Source: Streptomyces sp. NBC_01707 (lineage in GTDB: Bacteria; Actinomycetota; Actinomycetes; Streptomycetales; Streptomycetaceae). From it: a stretch of 64,000 nt of DNA. Location of the stretch: the NCBI RefSeq assembly GCF_041438805.1, contig NZ_CP109190.1:4774001-4838000 (forward strand), written 5' to 3'. The notes below the pieces were generated by a model, which was given only the letters and a program-made list of their open reading frames with translations, was not told where the DNA came from and made no database searches. The translations under genes and the position numbers were made by a program. Positions 52,201 through 58,758 of the stretch are shown here, one piece after another. The first letter of the stretch is position 1, and every line of letters starts with the position of its first letter.

Positions 52201-53179
52201 CGTCGAGCTGCGCCTCAACGACCCCAGCGAGTCCAGCATCGACCGCAAGCTCGCCCAGACCCTGTCGCCCGACGAACCCGGCCGCATCCTCACCGACGGC
52301 AAACTCTTCGCCCAGGTCGCGCTGCCCCGTACGGACGGCCTCCCCGACACGTCCGACCTCGGCGCCGTCCTGGAACGGACCGCCCGCACCGTCCGCGCCA
52401 CCTGGAGCGGCGACGTCGCCCAGCCCGTACGCGTCCTGCCGCACGTCCTGGAACCCCACCTGCTGCCCGGCCCGGTCGCCGAGCCCAAGCGGGTACCCAT
52501 CGGCCTGGACCAGACGGCCCTCGCACCCGTCCTGCTCGACCTGTTCCACCACGACCAGCACCTGCTGATCATGGGCGACAGCGAATGCGGCAAGACAAAC
52601 CTGCTGAAGACCGTCGCCGGCGGACTCATCGAGCGCTACAGCGAGGACGAGCTGGTCTTCGCCGTCATGGACCCGCGGCGCGGACTGCGCGGCGCGATCC
52701 CCGAGGAGTTCCGCGGCGGCTACGCGTACAACGCCAAGATGTGCGCCGGGCTCGCCGCAGGCATCGCCACCGAGCTGGAGAAGCGGCTGCCCGACGACAG
52801 CGCGGGCACCGAGGACCTGGAACCCGGAAGCTGGGGCAGCGGCCCACGGATCGTGGTGCTCGTCGACGACTACGACGTACTGACCACCGCGGGACTCGCC
52901 CCGCTCGCACCCTTCCTGCCGTACATCCCCTCCGCGGTCGACATCGGGCTCCACTTCGTCCTGACCCGCCGCGTCGCGGGCGCCTCGCGCGGCATGTACG
53001 AACCACTCATGCAGGGCCTGCGCGAGTCCGGCGCCTCGGCGATCGTCATGGCGGGCGACCGCAGCGAAGGCCAGCTGTTCCCCGGGGTGTACGCCACCCA
53101 GCAACCGGCCGGCCGCGGCGTGCTCATCCGCAGAGGCCAGTCGAACCGCCTGATCCAGACCGTGTACACCGCCGGATGA
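49205..53179 (+). CDS. eccC: Type VII secretion ATPase EccC (fused EccCa-EccCb, three FtsK/SpoIIIE domains)
   Basis: The motor of the T7SS, 1324 residues. Two N-terminal transmembrane helices (MSLLPVAGVMSSVVMMTVV and LGAIILVVTVIGSVALVF) are followed by three FtsK-type ATPase domains. Domain 1 has P-loop GATGSGKSELLRTL (about 490) and Walker B FVVIDEFGEL, domain 2 GGPQSGKTTLLRTL (about 840) with VLVIDGFGAL, and domain 3 GDSECGKTNLLKTV (about 1125) with VVLVDDYDVL. Domain 1 alone has the intact DE Walker B, as in other EccC where D1 does the work and D2-D3 bind substrate signals. ATG 49205, 37 bases after the ParA-like gene. Confident. Confidence 0.95.
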   Translation: MSTRLIHRPARTTRPAPPSEARTIEAPPNLPEGKSGNIAMSLLPVAGVMSSVVMMTVVRNSQFAGLGAIILVVTVIGSVALVFSQRGKAQRTRRTQREAYLAYLEDLREELSGEERERRERTEILTPPPDALYDIVRDPARLWERRRHDGDFLRVRVGTGEMPVRDLKVAQQGSSVLSPPDRFMLNEASALMSRFRTGTELPLTVPLDRVGNVSVIGPREDCLRVARALLVQTAATHAPDDVAMALAVPGDRLADWEWAKWMPHLLDPEQLDGPVAARRIAPSAPQLARQIGAELRRRASYAAEVRRGLSGKDALSMTSRLLVVADGHGEDAVDLPCPDDAVGLREMSVTMLHLLEQRVQEPGHVGVRITVDGDQVVIEDLREQEPISAHGTVDEVSIPFAEGLARMLAPLRLAAESLVDAPLSGPVDFADLLGIDDVAQLDLSRLWAPRGERSFLRVPIGVSDSREPVLLDLKESSELGMGPHGLCVGATGSGKSELLRTLVLALVATHPPEDLALVLVDYKGGATFAPFADLPHVAGVITNLENQAGLVERVHASLAGEVKRRQQVLKDAGNVADIGDYAALRSDKRPDLDPLPHLFVVIDEFGELLTAKPDFIDLFLSIGRIGRSIGVHLLLSSQRIEGGKLKGLDTYLSYRLGLRTFSADESRTVLDTTDAFHLPPLPGFGYLKVDTSHYERFKASYVSGAYRGPVQRAEEADSGPLALEYEAFNTLAKKESSGEQEPTVRRRETGPTEMGVIVGQLENAAGPVRRIWLPPLPDAIALDKVAGPLDVGPRGMQLAKRSGPLRVPLGLLDDPTKQWQGQWYLDLTVAGGHAAVIGGPQSGKTTLLRTLALSIALTHTPQEVGVYGLDLVGGGLQALADLPHVGGVAGRADRERAGRTVEEVRNALAAREELFREHGIDSVEQLRTLHAAGRLPQLASAEIVLVIDGFGALRDDFEELDDAVVDILKRGGGYGIHVVAGMLRWNDVRIATQSNFGTRVELRLNDPSESSIDRKLAQTLSPDEPGRILTDGKLFAQVALPRTDGLPDTSDLGAVLERTARTVRATWSGDVAQPVRVLPHVLEPHLLPGPVAEPKRVPIGLDQTALAPVLLDLFHHDQHLLIMGDSECGKTNLLKTVAGGLIERYSEDELVFAVMDPRRGLRGAIPEEFRGGYAYNAKMCAGLAAGIATELEKRLPDDSAGTEDLEPGSWGSGPRIVVLVDDYDVLTTAGLAPLAPFLPYIPSAVDIGLHFVLTRRVAGASRGMYEPLMQGLRESGASAIVMAGDRSEGQLFPGVYATQQPAGRGVLIRRGQSNRLIQTVYTAG

Positions 53180-53248
53180 CGCCCACGGGAACCGTCCCGC
53201 GACCGCACCGACATCCACACCCCGCACCACGAAGGACCGGACGACCAC

Positions 53249-54664
53249 ATGACCAAGGACGTCATCGCCCTCACCCGGAGAATGCCCGACCCGCTGACCG
53301 TGCTCGCGGGTCTGCTCTCCGGAGGCCCCGACAAGCTGGTGGAGACCGTGGGCGAGGACGCGGTCGTACGGCTCTGCGACGAGGAGGGCCGCCCCCTGGT
53401 CTCCGTCGAGGCACCGCTGCTCGTACAGGTCGCCGGCGAGGCCGAGCGGCTGCTCGGCGCGACCGCACCCGCAGTCCCGTTCTGGTGGACCGAAGCACGC
53501 GCCACCACCGGCGTCGAGGAGGCCGAGCGCCTCGCGGGCACCTTCGCGGCCCGCCTCATCGCCCTCGCAGGGGGATCCGCCTGGCCACCGGAGGCCGCGC
53601 GCTCCGTCGCCGTGGTCAAGACCGACGGCGTCAGCGTCGCACCCACACCCGCCGCCCAGCCCGCGATCGACGCGCTCACCGACAAGGTGGCCGTCGTCAT
53701 CCAGGACCGGCCGGTGGTCGCCATGACCGCCTGGCTCTCCGACGCGTTCCGGGCCACCGCCGACGCCGAGCTCGGCCTCCAGATCGTCACCTCCCCGGGC
53801 ACCACGCTCTCCCCCGCCGTACGCAACAGCCTGACCGGCTGGCCGTCGCGCTGGGTCGTGCAGGACGAGCGCGACGGCTACTACGACGGCCTGTCCGGCG
53901 CCGTGCTGCGCTGGCAGAACGGCATGTTCGCAACGGTCGAGGCGGCCGACGCGACGCCCGACGACCCACGCACCCCGGTGGCCGCCTCCTTCAAGGAGTT
54001 CACCGACACCGGCGAGCGTCAGCTCGCCATCTCGTTCCGCACCGTCCACCCCGCCGACGACCGGCTCGTGCTCGGCGGCGCCCTGGAAGCGGTATGGCGC
54101 GAGCTCACCGGCAACCCCCCGGCGGGCTGGGGCACCGCCGAGCCCGCCAACCTGCCCTGGTCACTGCGCCAGCTCACCGATGTCGCCCACGACAGGTCGC
54201 CCGCGCCGACCTGGGTCGTGGTGGTCGGCAGCCCGGACCGGCCCGGTCTCGCCACGGTCCGCATCAGCCGTACGACGGGCGGCGTGGAGGAGGACGTCAC
54301 CCTGGCGTTCGGCTACGGGGCCGGCGAGGAACCGCCGGTGGACGCCCTGCCCCGGGTCGCGGAGATCCTCGCCACCCGCCACCACCTGCAGTCGATGCTT
54401 ATACAGATCCGCAAGGCCCGACGCGACCTGGCGGTACCGCCCCGCTTCGAAGGTCCCGGCGTGCCGGTGGCGTTCGTGCTCGGCGCGGAGGAGGTCCGCG
54501 AGATGCCCGGCGACCGCGCCCGGCGCACCCCGCTGTCCGAGCCCCCGGTCCAACTCGGCCCGAAGACCCGCCCCGCGCTCTACTACCCGCTGCCCGGCGA
54601 CCCTTCGGACCTGTCGGGCTGGCAGGACTTCGAACGCCTCGTGCGGCATCTGAAGGGCGCCTGA
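53249..54664 (+). CDS. DUF6177 family protein of the T7SS locus
   Basis: A 471-residue cytoplasmic protein seen next to eccC in streptomycete type VII loci and assigned by me to DUF6177. Its N-terminal 180 residues contain TKDVIALTRRMPDPLTVLAGLLSG and VVVIQDRPVVAMTAWLSDAFRATADA; later come DERDGYYDGLSGAVLRWQ and LHPADDR-like sequence. No ATPase, protease or membrane motif is visible. The ATG at 53249 follows GAAGGA-type sequence, and the gene ends the T7SS operon before the hairpin at 54727. Genes reading on have secreted products and a separate promoter. Confidence 0.75.
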   Translation: MTKDVIALTRRMPDPLTVLAGLLSGGPDKLVETVGEDAVVRLCDEEGRPLVSVEAPLLVQVAGEAERLLGATAPAVPFWWTEARATTGVEEAERLAGTFAARLIALAGGSAWPPEAARSVAVVKTDGVSVAPTPAAQPAIDALTDKVAVVIQDRPVVAMTAWLSDAFRATADAELGLQIVTSPGTTLSPAVRNSLTGWPSRWVVQDERDGYYDGLSGAVLRWQNGMFATVEAADATPDDPRTPVAASFKEFTDTGERQLAISFRTVHPADDRLVLGGALEAVWRELTGNPPAGWGTAEPANLPWSLRQLTDVAHDRSPAPTWVVVVGSPDRPGLATVRISRTTGGVEEDVTLAFGYGAGEEPPVDALPRVAEILATRHHLQSMLIQIRKARRDLAVPPRFEGPGVPVAFVLGAEEVREMPGDRARRTPLSEPPVQLGPKTRPALYYPLPGDPSDLSGWQDFERLVRHLKGA

Positions 54665-54726
54665 CCGGTCCCCCGGAGCAACCCGCCCGGCAGCGGCACA
54701 CACGCACGGCGACCACCCCACCGGTC

Positions 54727-54760
54727 CGCGCCCCCGGCGATCCTTATCGACGGGGGCGCG
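54727..54760 (+). terminator. Hairpin terminator of the T7SS operon
   Basis: CGCGCCCCCG and CGGGGGCGCG form a perfect 10-base stem around a 14-base loop (GCGATCCTTATCGA), which can itself pair partly. It is 62 bases after the DUF6177 stop. Confidence 0.6.
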
Positions 54761-54791
54761 ACGCCCCCACTTCACCGCCCTGCTGACGGAT

Positions 54792-54813
54792 GTTCATCAC
54801 CGGTGTCCAACCT
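54792..54813 (+). promoter_or_regulatory. Possible PHO box upstream of the phytase-like esterase
   Basis: GTTCATCACCG is followed directly by GTGTCCAACCT, two 11-base units resembling the direct repeats of the PhoP box (GTTCACC core) of streptomycetes. The second unit is a poor match. PhoP control would fit a phosphate-scavenging product. Confidence 0.3.
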
Positions 54814-54850
54814 GGCCCTTCACCGTTTCCACTTGTGGAGGTACCCACAC

Positions 54851-56194
54851 ATGACTCGACCGGCCCGCCGCCGGATCGCCGTCGCGGCAGTCTCGGCACT
54901 CGCCGTTTCCCTGCTGCTGCCGGCCGCGGCTGACGCCACCACCCAGCCGGGACCCGGGCAGGGCGTCTCCGGCAAGGTCGTCCGCACATCCACCCTCCCG
55001 GACATCCCGCTCGCCGCCTTCTCCAACGCCCTGCTGCACCACTCGGTGGCCGACGACCACGGCGTCGACCTCGGCGGCATCGGCAGCGACCTCTTCCCGG
55101 CCGGACGACGCGGGGAGTTCTGGACCGTCACCGACCGCGGCCCCAACGGCCAGATCAAGATCGACGGTGTCAACCGGCGGACCTTCCCGGTCCCCGGCTT
55201 CGACCCCGCGATCGTCAAGGTCAAGGTCGACGGCGCCAGGCTCGACATCCTCGAGGCGCTCCCGATCCGGACACGCAGCGGCGCACCCGTGACCGGCCTG
55301 TCCAATCAGAGCGGCCGTGACGAGAACCCCTACACCTACGACGCCTCCACCCCGCTGGGGTTCAACCCCGACGGGCTGGACACCGAAGGCATCGTGCGAT
55401 CTCACGACGGCACGTTCTGGCTGGTCGACGAGTACGGCCCGTCACTCGTCCACGTCTCGGCGACCGGCCGGGTACTCACCCGGTACGTCCCCAAGGGCCT
55501 CGCCCTGAAGGGCGCCGACTACCCGGTGGTCGAGGGCCTTCCGTCGGTGTTCCTCACCCGCAAGGGCAACCGGGGTTTCGAGGGCCTCGCCCAACTTCCG
55601 GGCGGAGACCTGGTCATCGCCTTGCAGAGCCCCCTGCTCAACCCCTCCAAGCAGGTCGGCGAAGCGTCGGGGACCACGCGTCTGCTGCGCTTCTCGCCCC
55701 ACCGGGGCAAGGTCACGGCCGAGTACGCCTACGCCTTCGACCCGGTCGGCACGGTCGACCCCGGCGAGGACGACCCGACCGAGCTGAAGATCTCCTCGGT
55801 GGTCGCGACCGGCCCGGACACCCTGCTGGTGCAGGAGCGCACGGACCGGGCCGCCCGTCTCCACCGGGTGGTGCTCCGGCCCGGGAACAACATCCTGGGC
55901 ACCGCCTGGGACTCGACCACCACCACCCCGTCGCTGGAGGCGCTGCCGAACCCGGCGGCCGCGGGCGTGCCGGTGCTGTCGAAGAAGCTCGTCGTCGACC
56001 TCAACACGGTGCCCGGCGCGCCGAAGAAGATCGAGGGCGTCGCCGTCGTCGACTCGCGGACCATCGCGGTCATCAACGACAACGACTTCGGCATGACCGA
56101 CGGCACCGGCGCGTTCGGCCCCGACGGCCGACTCGTCGACAGCGGTGTGGAGACCACGCTGGTCCAGATCCGTCTGGACGCACGGCTGCGCTGA
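54851..56194 (+). CDS. Secreted esterase-like/phytase-family protein
   Basis: A 447-residue exported protein of the esterase-like phytase superfamily (PF13449-type beta-propeller). A signal peptide (RPARRRIAVAAVSALAVSLLLPAAADA) is followed by GGIGSDLF, EFWTVTDRGPNGQIKIDG, LDTEGIVRSHDGTFWLVDEYGPSL, RGFEGLAQLPGGDLVIALQSPL, and VAVVDSRTIAVINDNDFG, the acidic calcium/phosphate-site blocks of the family. The ATG at 54851 follows GGAGG; a longer frame from 54803 overlaps the putative PHO box. Phytate or phosphoester cleavage outside the cell is the likely activity, not proven. Confidence 0.82.
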   Translation: MTRPARRRIAVAAVSALAVSLLLPAAADATTQPGPGQGVSGKVVRTSTLPDIPLAAFSNALLHHSVADDHGVDLGGIGSDLFPAGRRGEFWTVTDRGPNGQIKIDGVNRRTFPVPGFDPAIVKVKVDGARLDILEALPIRTRSGAPVTGLSNQSGRDENPYTYDASTPLGFNPDGLDTEGIVRSHDGTFWLVDEYGPSLVHVSATGRVLTRYVPKGLALKGADYPVVEGLPSVFLTRKGNRGFEGLAQLPGGDLVIALQSPLLNPSKQVGEASGTTRLLRFSPHRGKVTAEYAYAFDPVGTVDPGEDDPTELKISSVVATGPDTLLVQERTDRAARLHRVVLRPGNNILGTAWDSTTTTPSLEALPNPAAAGVPVLSKKLVVDLNTVPGAPKKIEGVAVVDSRTIAVINDNDFGMTDGTGAFGPDGRLVDSGVETTLVQIRLDARLR

Positions 56195-56222
56195 GTCCCC
56201 GGCCGCCGACGGCGGCCACGAG

Positions 56223-56252
56223 CGGTCCCGGCCCATGTCCGGGCCGGGACCG
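56223..56252 (+). terminator. Perfect 12-bp stem terminator after the phytase-like gene
   Basis: CGGTCCCGGCCC and its exact complement (56241-56252) enclose ATGTCC, 29 bases after the stop of the phytase-like gene. Confidence 0.75.
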
Positions 56253-56377
56253 TCCCGGTGTCACCACCGCCAGACTTCACAAGTGGCCCACAATCCAGGC
56301 CGACTTGGCGTCAGGCGTTCACGCGGCACGCCTCCGCCGGTCAGCCGGTGATCATCATCGGCCGGGATCGTCCCCCC

Positions 56378-57247
56378 ATGACGACCACCTCCCGCACCGC
56401 CAGGATCCGCCCGTCCGCCGCCGTGGCGATCGCCCTGGCCGCGTCCGCGTCCCTCTTCGTCGGCACGACACCCGCACAGGCCGCGTCCGACGCCGCTCCG
56501 ACCTACGAAGTGAAGATCAACCTCACCACCGCCGCACTGGACGCGTCGCACACCCCGCTCGCGGCCGTGAAGTCCGCCTTCGGGATCACGGGCTCCGCAA
56601 AAGCCCGTTCGTACACCTACTACGACACCGACGCCCAGGCCCTGGACGCCCAAGGCTGGAGCGTCCGGCTCCGGCACAAGAGCGGCTCCTCGTTCGAGGA
56701 GAGCTACAAGAAGCGCTTCGCCGTCACCGACGGCGACATCGACGGCGCTCTCACGACAGCCGACGCAGCCGGATTCGACAGCAGCGACACCAACTACGAC
56801 GCCGAAGTCGACTGGGGCTACGCCAAGCAGACCCTCAGCTTCAGCAACGAGAAGTCCCACAGCGCCTCCGGCTACTCCGGCACCGCCATGCCGAGCAGCG
56901 GCACCGGTCTGAGCTGGCTGGTGAACGAGATCCCGGGCAAGCTCCAGGACTGGAACACCGACAACTGGGGCAAGACCACCCTCCAGAGCTCCCGCTCCCA
57001 CGGCCCGGTGACCTCGCAGGTCTGGGAAGGTGCATGGGAAGCGTCCGACGACGCCGGCATCGAGGTTCTCCCGGTCGTGGGTGCGAGCGGTTCGGGCACC
57101 GAGTACGTCGTCGAACTGTCCTTCAAGGCGGACGATTACGCCGACGCGGCGAAGCTCCACACCGACGCGATCGACGTCGCGGAGTCGCACGGCTGGCTGT
57201 ACCACGGCGACATCCTCAAGACCGGGCTGATCCTCGACCGCTACTAG
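56378..57247 (+). CDS. Secreted CYTH-like domain protein
   Basis: A 289-residue exported protein. The signal peptide (RIRPSAAVAIALAASASLFVGTTPAQAA) is followed by a domain resembling the CYTH triphosphate tunnel fold: YEVKINL start, YTYYDTDAQALDAQGWSVRLRHKSG (T/RLR-like strand), SYKKRF and a late EYVVELSFK. Those residues fit the alternating basic/acidic strands that bind polyphosphates or nucleotides, but in a secreted protein. A protein stabilised for outside use or a sugar/phosphate binder are both possible. The ATG at 56378 has no ribosome site; the upstream frame overlaps the terminator. Family assignment is tentative. Confidence 0.6.
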   Translation: MTTTSRTARIRPSAAVAIALAASASLFVGTTPAQAASDAAPTYEVKINLTTAALDASHTPLAAVKSAFGITGSAKARSYTYYDTDAQALDAQGWSVRLRHKSGSSFEESYKKRFAVTDGDIDGALTTADAAGFDSSDTNYDAEVDWGYAKQTLSFSNEKSHSASGYSGTAMPSSGTGLSWLVNEIPGKLQDWNTDNWGKTTLQSSRSHGPVTSQVWEGAWEASDDAGIEVLPVVGASGSGTEYVVELSFKADDYADAAKLHTDAIDVAESHGWLYHGDILKTGLILDRY

Positions 57248-57588
57248 CAGTGCTCGGTCAGGCCGATATCGGGGACGACGCGTCGCGGCGGCAGGTGCGG
57301 CAGGCGCCGGCGCAGTCCGCGAGCAGGATCTGTAACGCGCGGGCCACCTGGCAAGGACTCGAGCCGGAGCCGCGTCCTTCGGGGCCCGGGCCGGTCGCTG
57401 CAGGATGCAGAAGGACCCCGCGACGAAGACCCAGGTCGCCGTCGCGGGGGCCTCGCTGATCACGTGAAGCCGAGCCGCAGTGATCAAGAACATCAGGACA
57501 GGGCGCTCGATGCCGGTTCCGGTTCCGGGCGCGAACGGCACCATCCCGGCCACTCGGCCGATGAGCGTTCCGGCCCCGGAGAGCAAAA
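57248..57588. other. Non-coding stretch before the tRNA scar
   Basis: About 340 bases between the CYTH-like gene and the tRNA terminator hold no convincing gene; frames on both strands have mixed composition and no ribosome sites. An antisense frame runs through it, but it is a shadow of the secreted protein gene. Nothing else is recognised. Confidence 0.5.
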
Positions 57589-57619
57589 GACCCAGGTCAG
57601 AGCACATCTGACCTGGGTC
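57589..57619. terminator. Perfect 13-bp hairpin, terminator of the tRNA-Thr locus
   Basis: GACCCAGGTCAGA and its exact complement flank GCACA, directly beyond the 3' end of the minus-strand tRNA sequence (57627). This is the position of a tRNA transcription terminator and can also stop plus-strand reading. Confidence 0.75.
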
Positions 57620-57626
57620 GTTCCCG

Positions 57627-57669
57627 AGCCCCCTGTCGGATTCGAACCGACGACCTACGCATTACAAGC
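57627..57669 (-). tRNA. 3' part of tRNA-Thr(UGU): attachment-site scar, not a full tRNA
   Basis: Reading on the minus strand, the sequence has the anticodon loop CTTGTAA (anticodon TGT, Thr), the anticodon 3' strand TGCGT, a variable region, the T-arm GTCGG-TTCGAAT-CCGAC and the acceptor strand AGGGGGC plus discriminator T. The anticodon 5' strand (here GCGAG) does not pair with TGCGT, and no D-arm or acceptor 5' strand precedes it. Only about 43 bases of the tRNA remain, as at one end of an element integrated into a tRNA 3' end. The intact tRNA should lie beyond 64000. Confidence 0.82.
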
Positions 57670-57967
57670 TCGCTAGAGCGTCCCCTTGTCCTTCCCTGAC
57701 TATCCCCGGATTCACCGTTTCAGCAGGTCAGCACGTAGGGGCCTATTCGGATCCACGTGATCGTTCACCGGGTTTCACCATCCTTCCGGCCCCCATCTGG
57801 CCCCCATGGGCCCCCGTCGGCTGGCAGTTGCGCCCTGAACTGGCGGGCCGCCAGGTCAGCGCCGGGCGGGAAAGTGACTCCAGCGCATCGACCTTGCGAC
57901 GCAAAGAGGCCCTACCCCGCTGCTTCCGTTCTAGTGGTCGTCGCAACATCCCAGCTCAGGGGATGCG
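57670..57967. other. Element end with possible integrase arm-type repeats
   Basis: Just inside the tRNA scar no gene is found in 298 bases. GGCCCCCAT occurs at 57788-57796 and 57799-57807, followed by GGGCCCCCGT at 57809, an 11/10-base period that resembles arm-type integrase sites. Minus-strand residues such as GAHGGQMGAGRMVKPG could instead be the C-terminal scrap of an integrase. Neither is certain. Confidence 0.4.
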
Positions 57968-58258
57968 ATGGACTTCAAGATCCGGGAGCTCCGAACGGTG
58001 GCTCAAGGGCGCAAGCAGCTGCTGCGTGAGCGGGAGGCATACTCCCAGCTCATGCAGCAGGGCTTCAGTAACGAAGAGGCATGTCGGATCGTCGGCATCA
58101 ACGAGAAGACCGGCCAACGCTGGCGCAACGGCCGCAGCGCCGACCGCCACCAGAAGGCGGCACCCCCGATCAATACGGTGGTGCCGCCTTCCGGTCCGTC
58201 CCGATACCTGCGCGAGGACGACCGGATCTACATCGCCGACCGGCTGCGGGAGAAGGGA
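57968..58258 (+). pseudogene. IS30-family transposase, 5' remnant
   Basis: About 97 codons from the ATG at 57968 encode an N-terminal helix-turn-helix of an IS30-type transposase (YSQLMQQGFSNEEACRIVGINEKTGQRWRNG) and then RYLREDDRIYIADRLREKG, which normally continues into the DDE domain. Here the sequence breaks off and changes into another transposase in a different frame. The catalytic domain is absent, so it is inactive. Confidence 0.8.
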
Positions 58259-58418
58259 GGTCATCCGCGGCATCCACGGCATCTGCGAGCGCGCCAACTC
58301 CCTGCTCAAGACGACCTTCAAGGCCCTACGCAGGGTCAGCCTCGACCCCAGCCGCATCACGAAGATCGCTGCCGCCGCTCTCGTCCTGCTCCAGATCGAG
58401 TACGACCGCACCATCTGA
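58259..58418 (+). pseudogene. IS5-family (DDE) transposase, 3' remnant
   Basis: The 50 codons before the TGA at 58416-58418 read ICERANSLLKTTFKALRRVSLDPSRITKIAAAALVLLQIEYD, the C-terminal end of IS5/HARBI-type transposases (ERxNSLLKTTFKALRRV). The N-terminal two thirds are missing. It is joined to the IS30 remnant in another frame, a junction of two decayed elements typical of island edges. Confidence 0.8.
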
Positions 58419-58758
58419 ACGATCACGCAACGTCTGATCCGTTACCGAGAAGGGCTCATTGGGCGCAATCCTGGGCCGGTAGGGCTTCGCCCATCAATTT
58501 CAACATGAATGCACGCATCTCACACACTGTCTTGTCACCGAAGCTTCACAAGTTTTAACCTTGGCTCGCTCACTGTGGGCCTCCCCACACGGCCACTGTG
58601 GCCAGCAAGGATGCCCCTGTACCTCAGGGGTGACGCTGCAACCGCGATCCCCGCGCGCGTGTCGCCTGCGTCCGCACGCGGTGCGCAGCTCCTGCCTCAC
58701 ACTCATCGATCACGATGCTGACCCTGATGCTTCAGGGTCAAAGGGAGTCACGCGCACC
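58419..58758 (+). promoter_or_regulatory. Promoter and structured leader of the GHKL-helicase gene
   Basis: No gene lies in this 340-base stretch. TTGTCA (58532-58537) and TAACCT (58556-58561) are 18 bases apart, a good vegetative-type promoter, giving a leader of about 190 bases. The leader holds three perfect inverted repeats: GGCCAC-T-GTGGCC (58591-58603), CCCCTG-5-CAGGGG (58614-58630) and TGACCCTGA-4-TCAGGGTCA (58719-58740). The last is directly followed by the AAGGGAG ribosome site (58741-58747), so it could control translation or bind a repressor. Confidence 0.55.

Noticed and set aside
57627..57669. Functional tRNA-Thr gene
   Set aside because: The 5' half (acceptor strand, D-arm, anticodon 5' strand) is missing; the visible part cannot fold as a full tRNA.
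57464..57676. 70-codon frame ending in GFEPTTYALQAR
   Set aside because: This is the translated antisense strand of tRNA-Thr, a well-known false protein in annotations.
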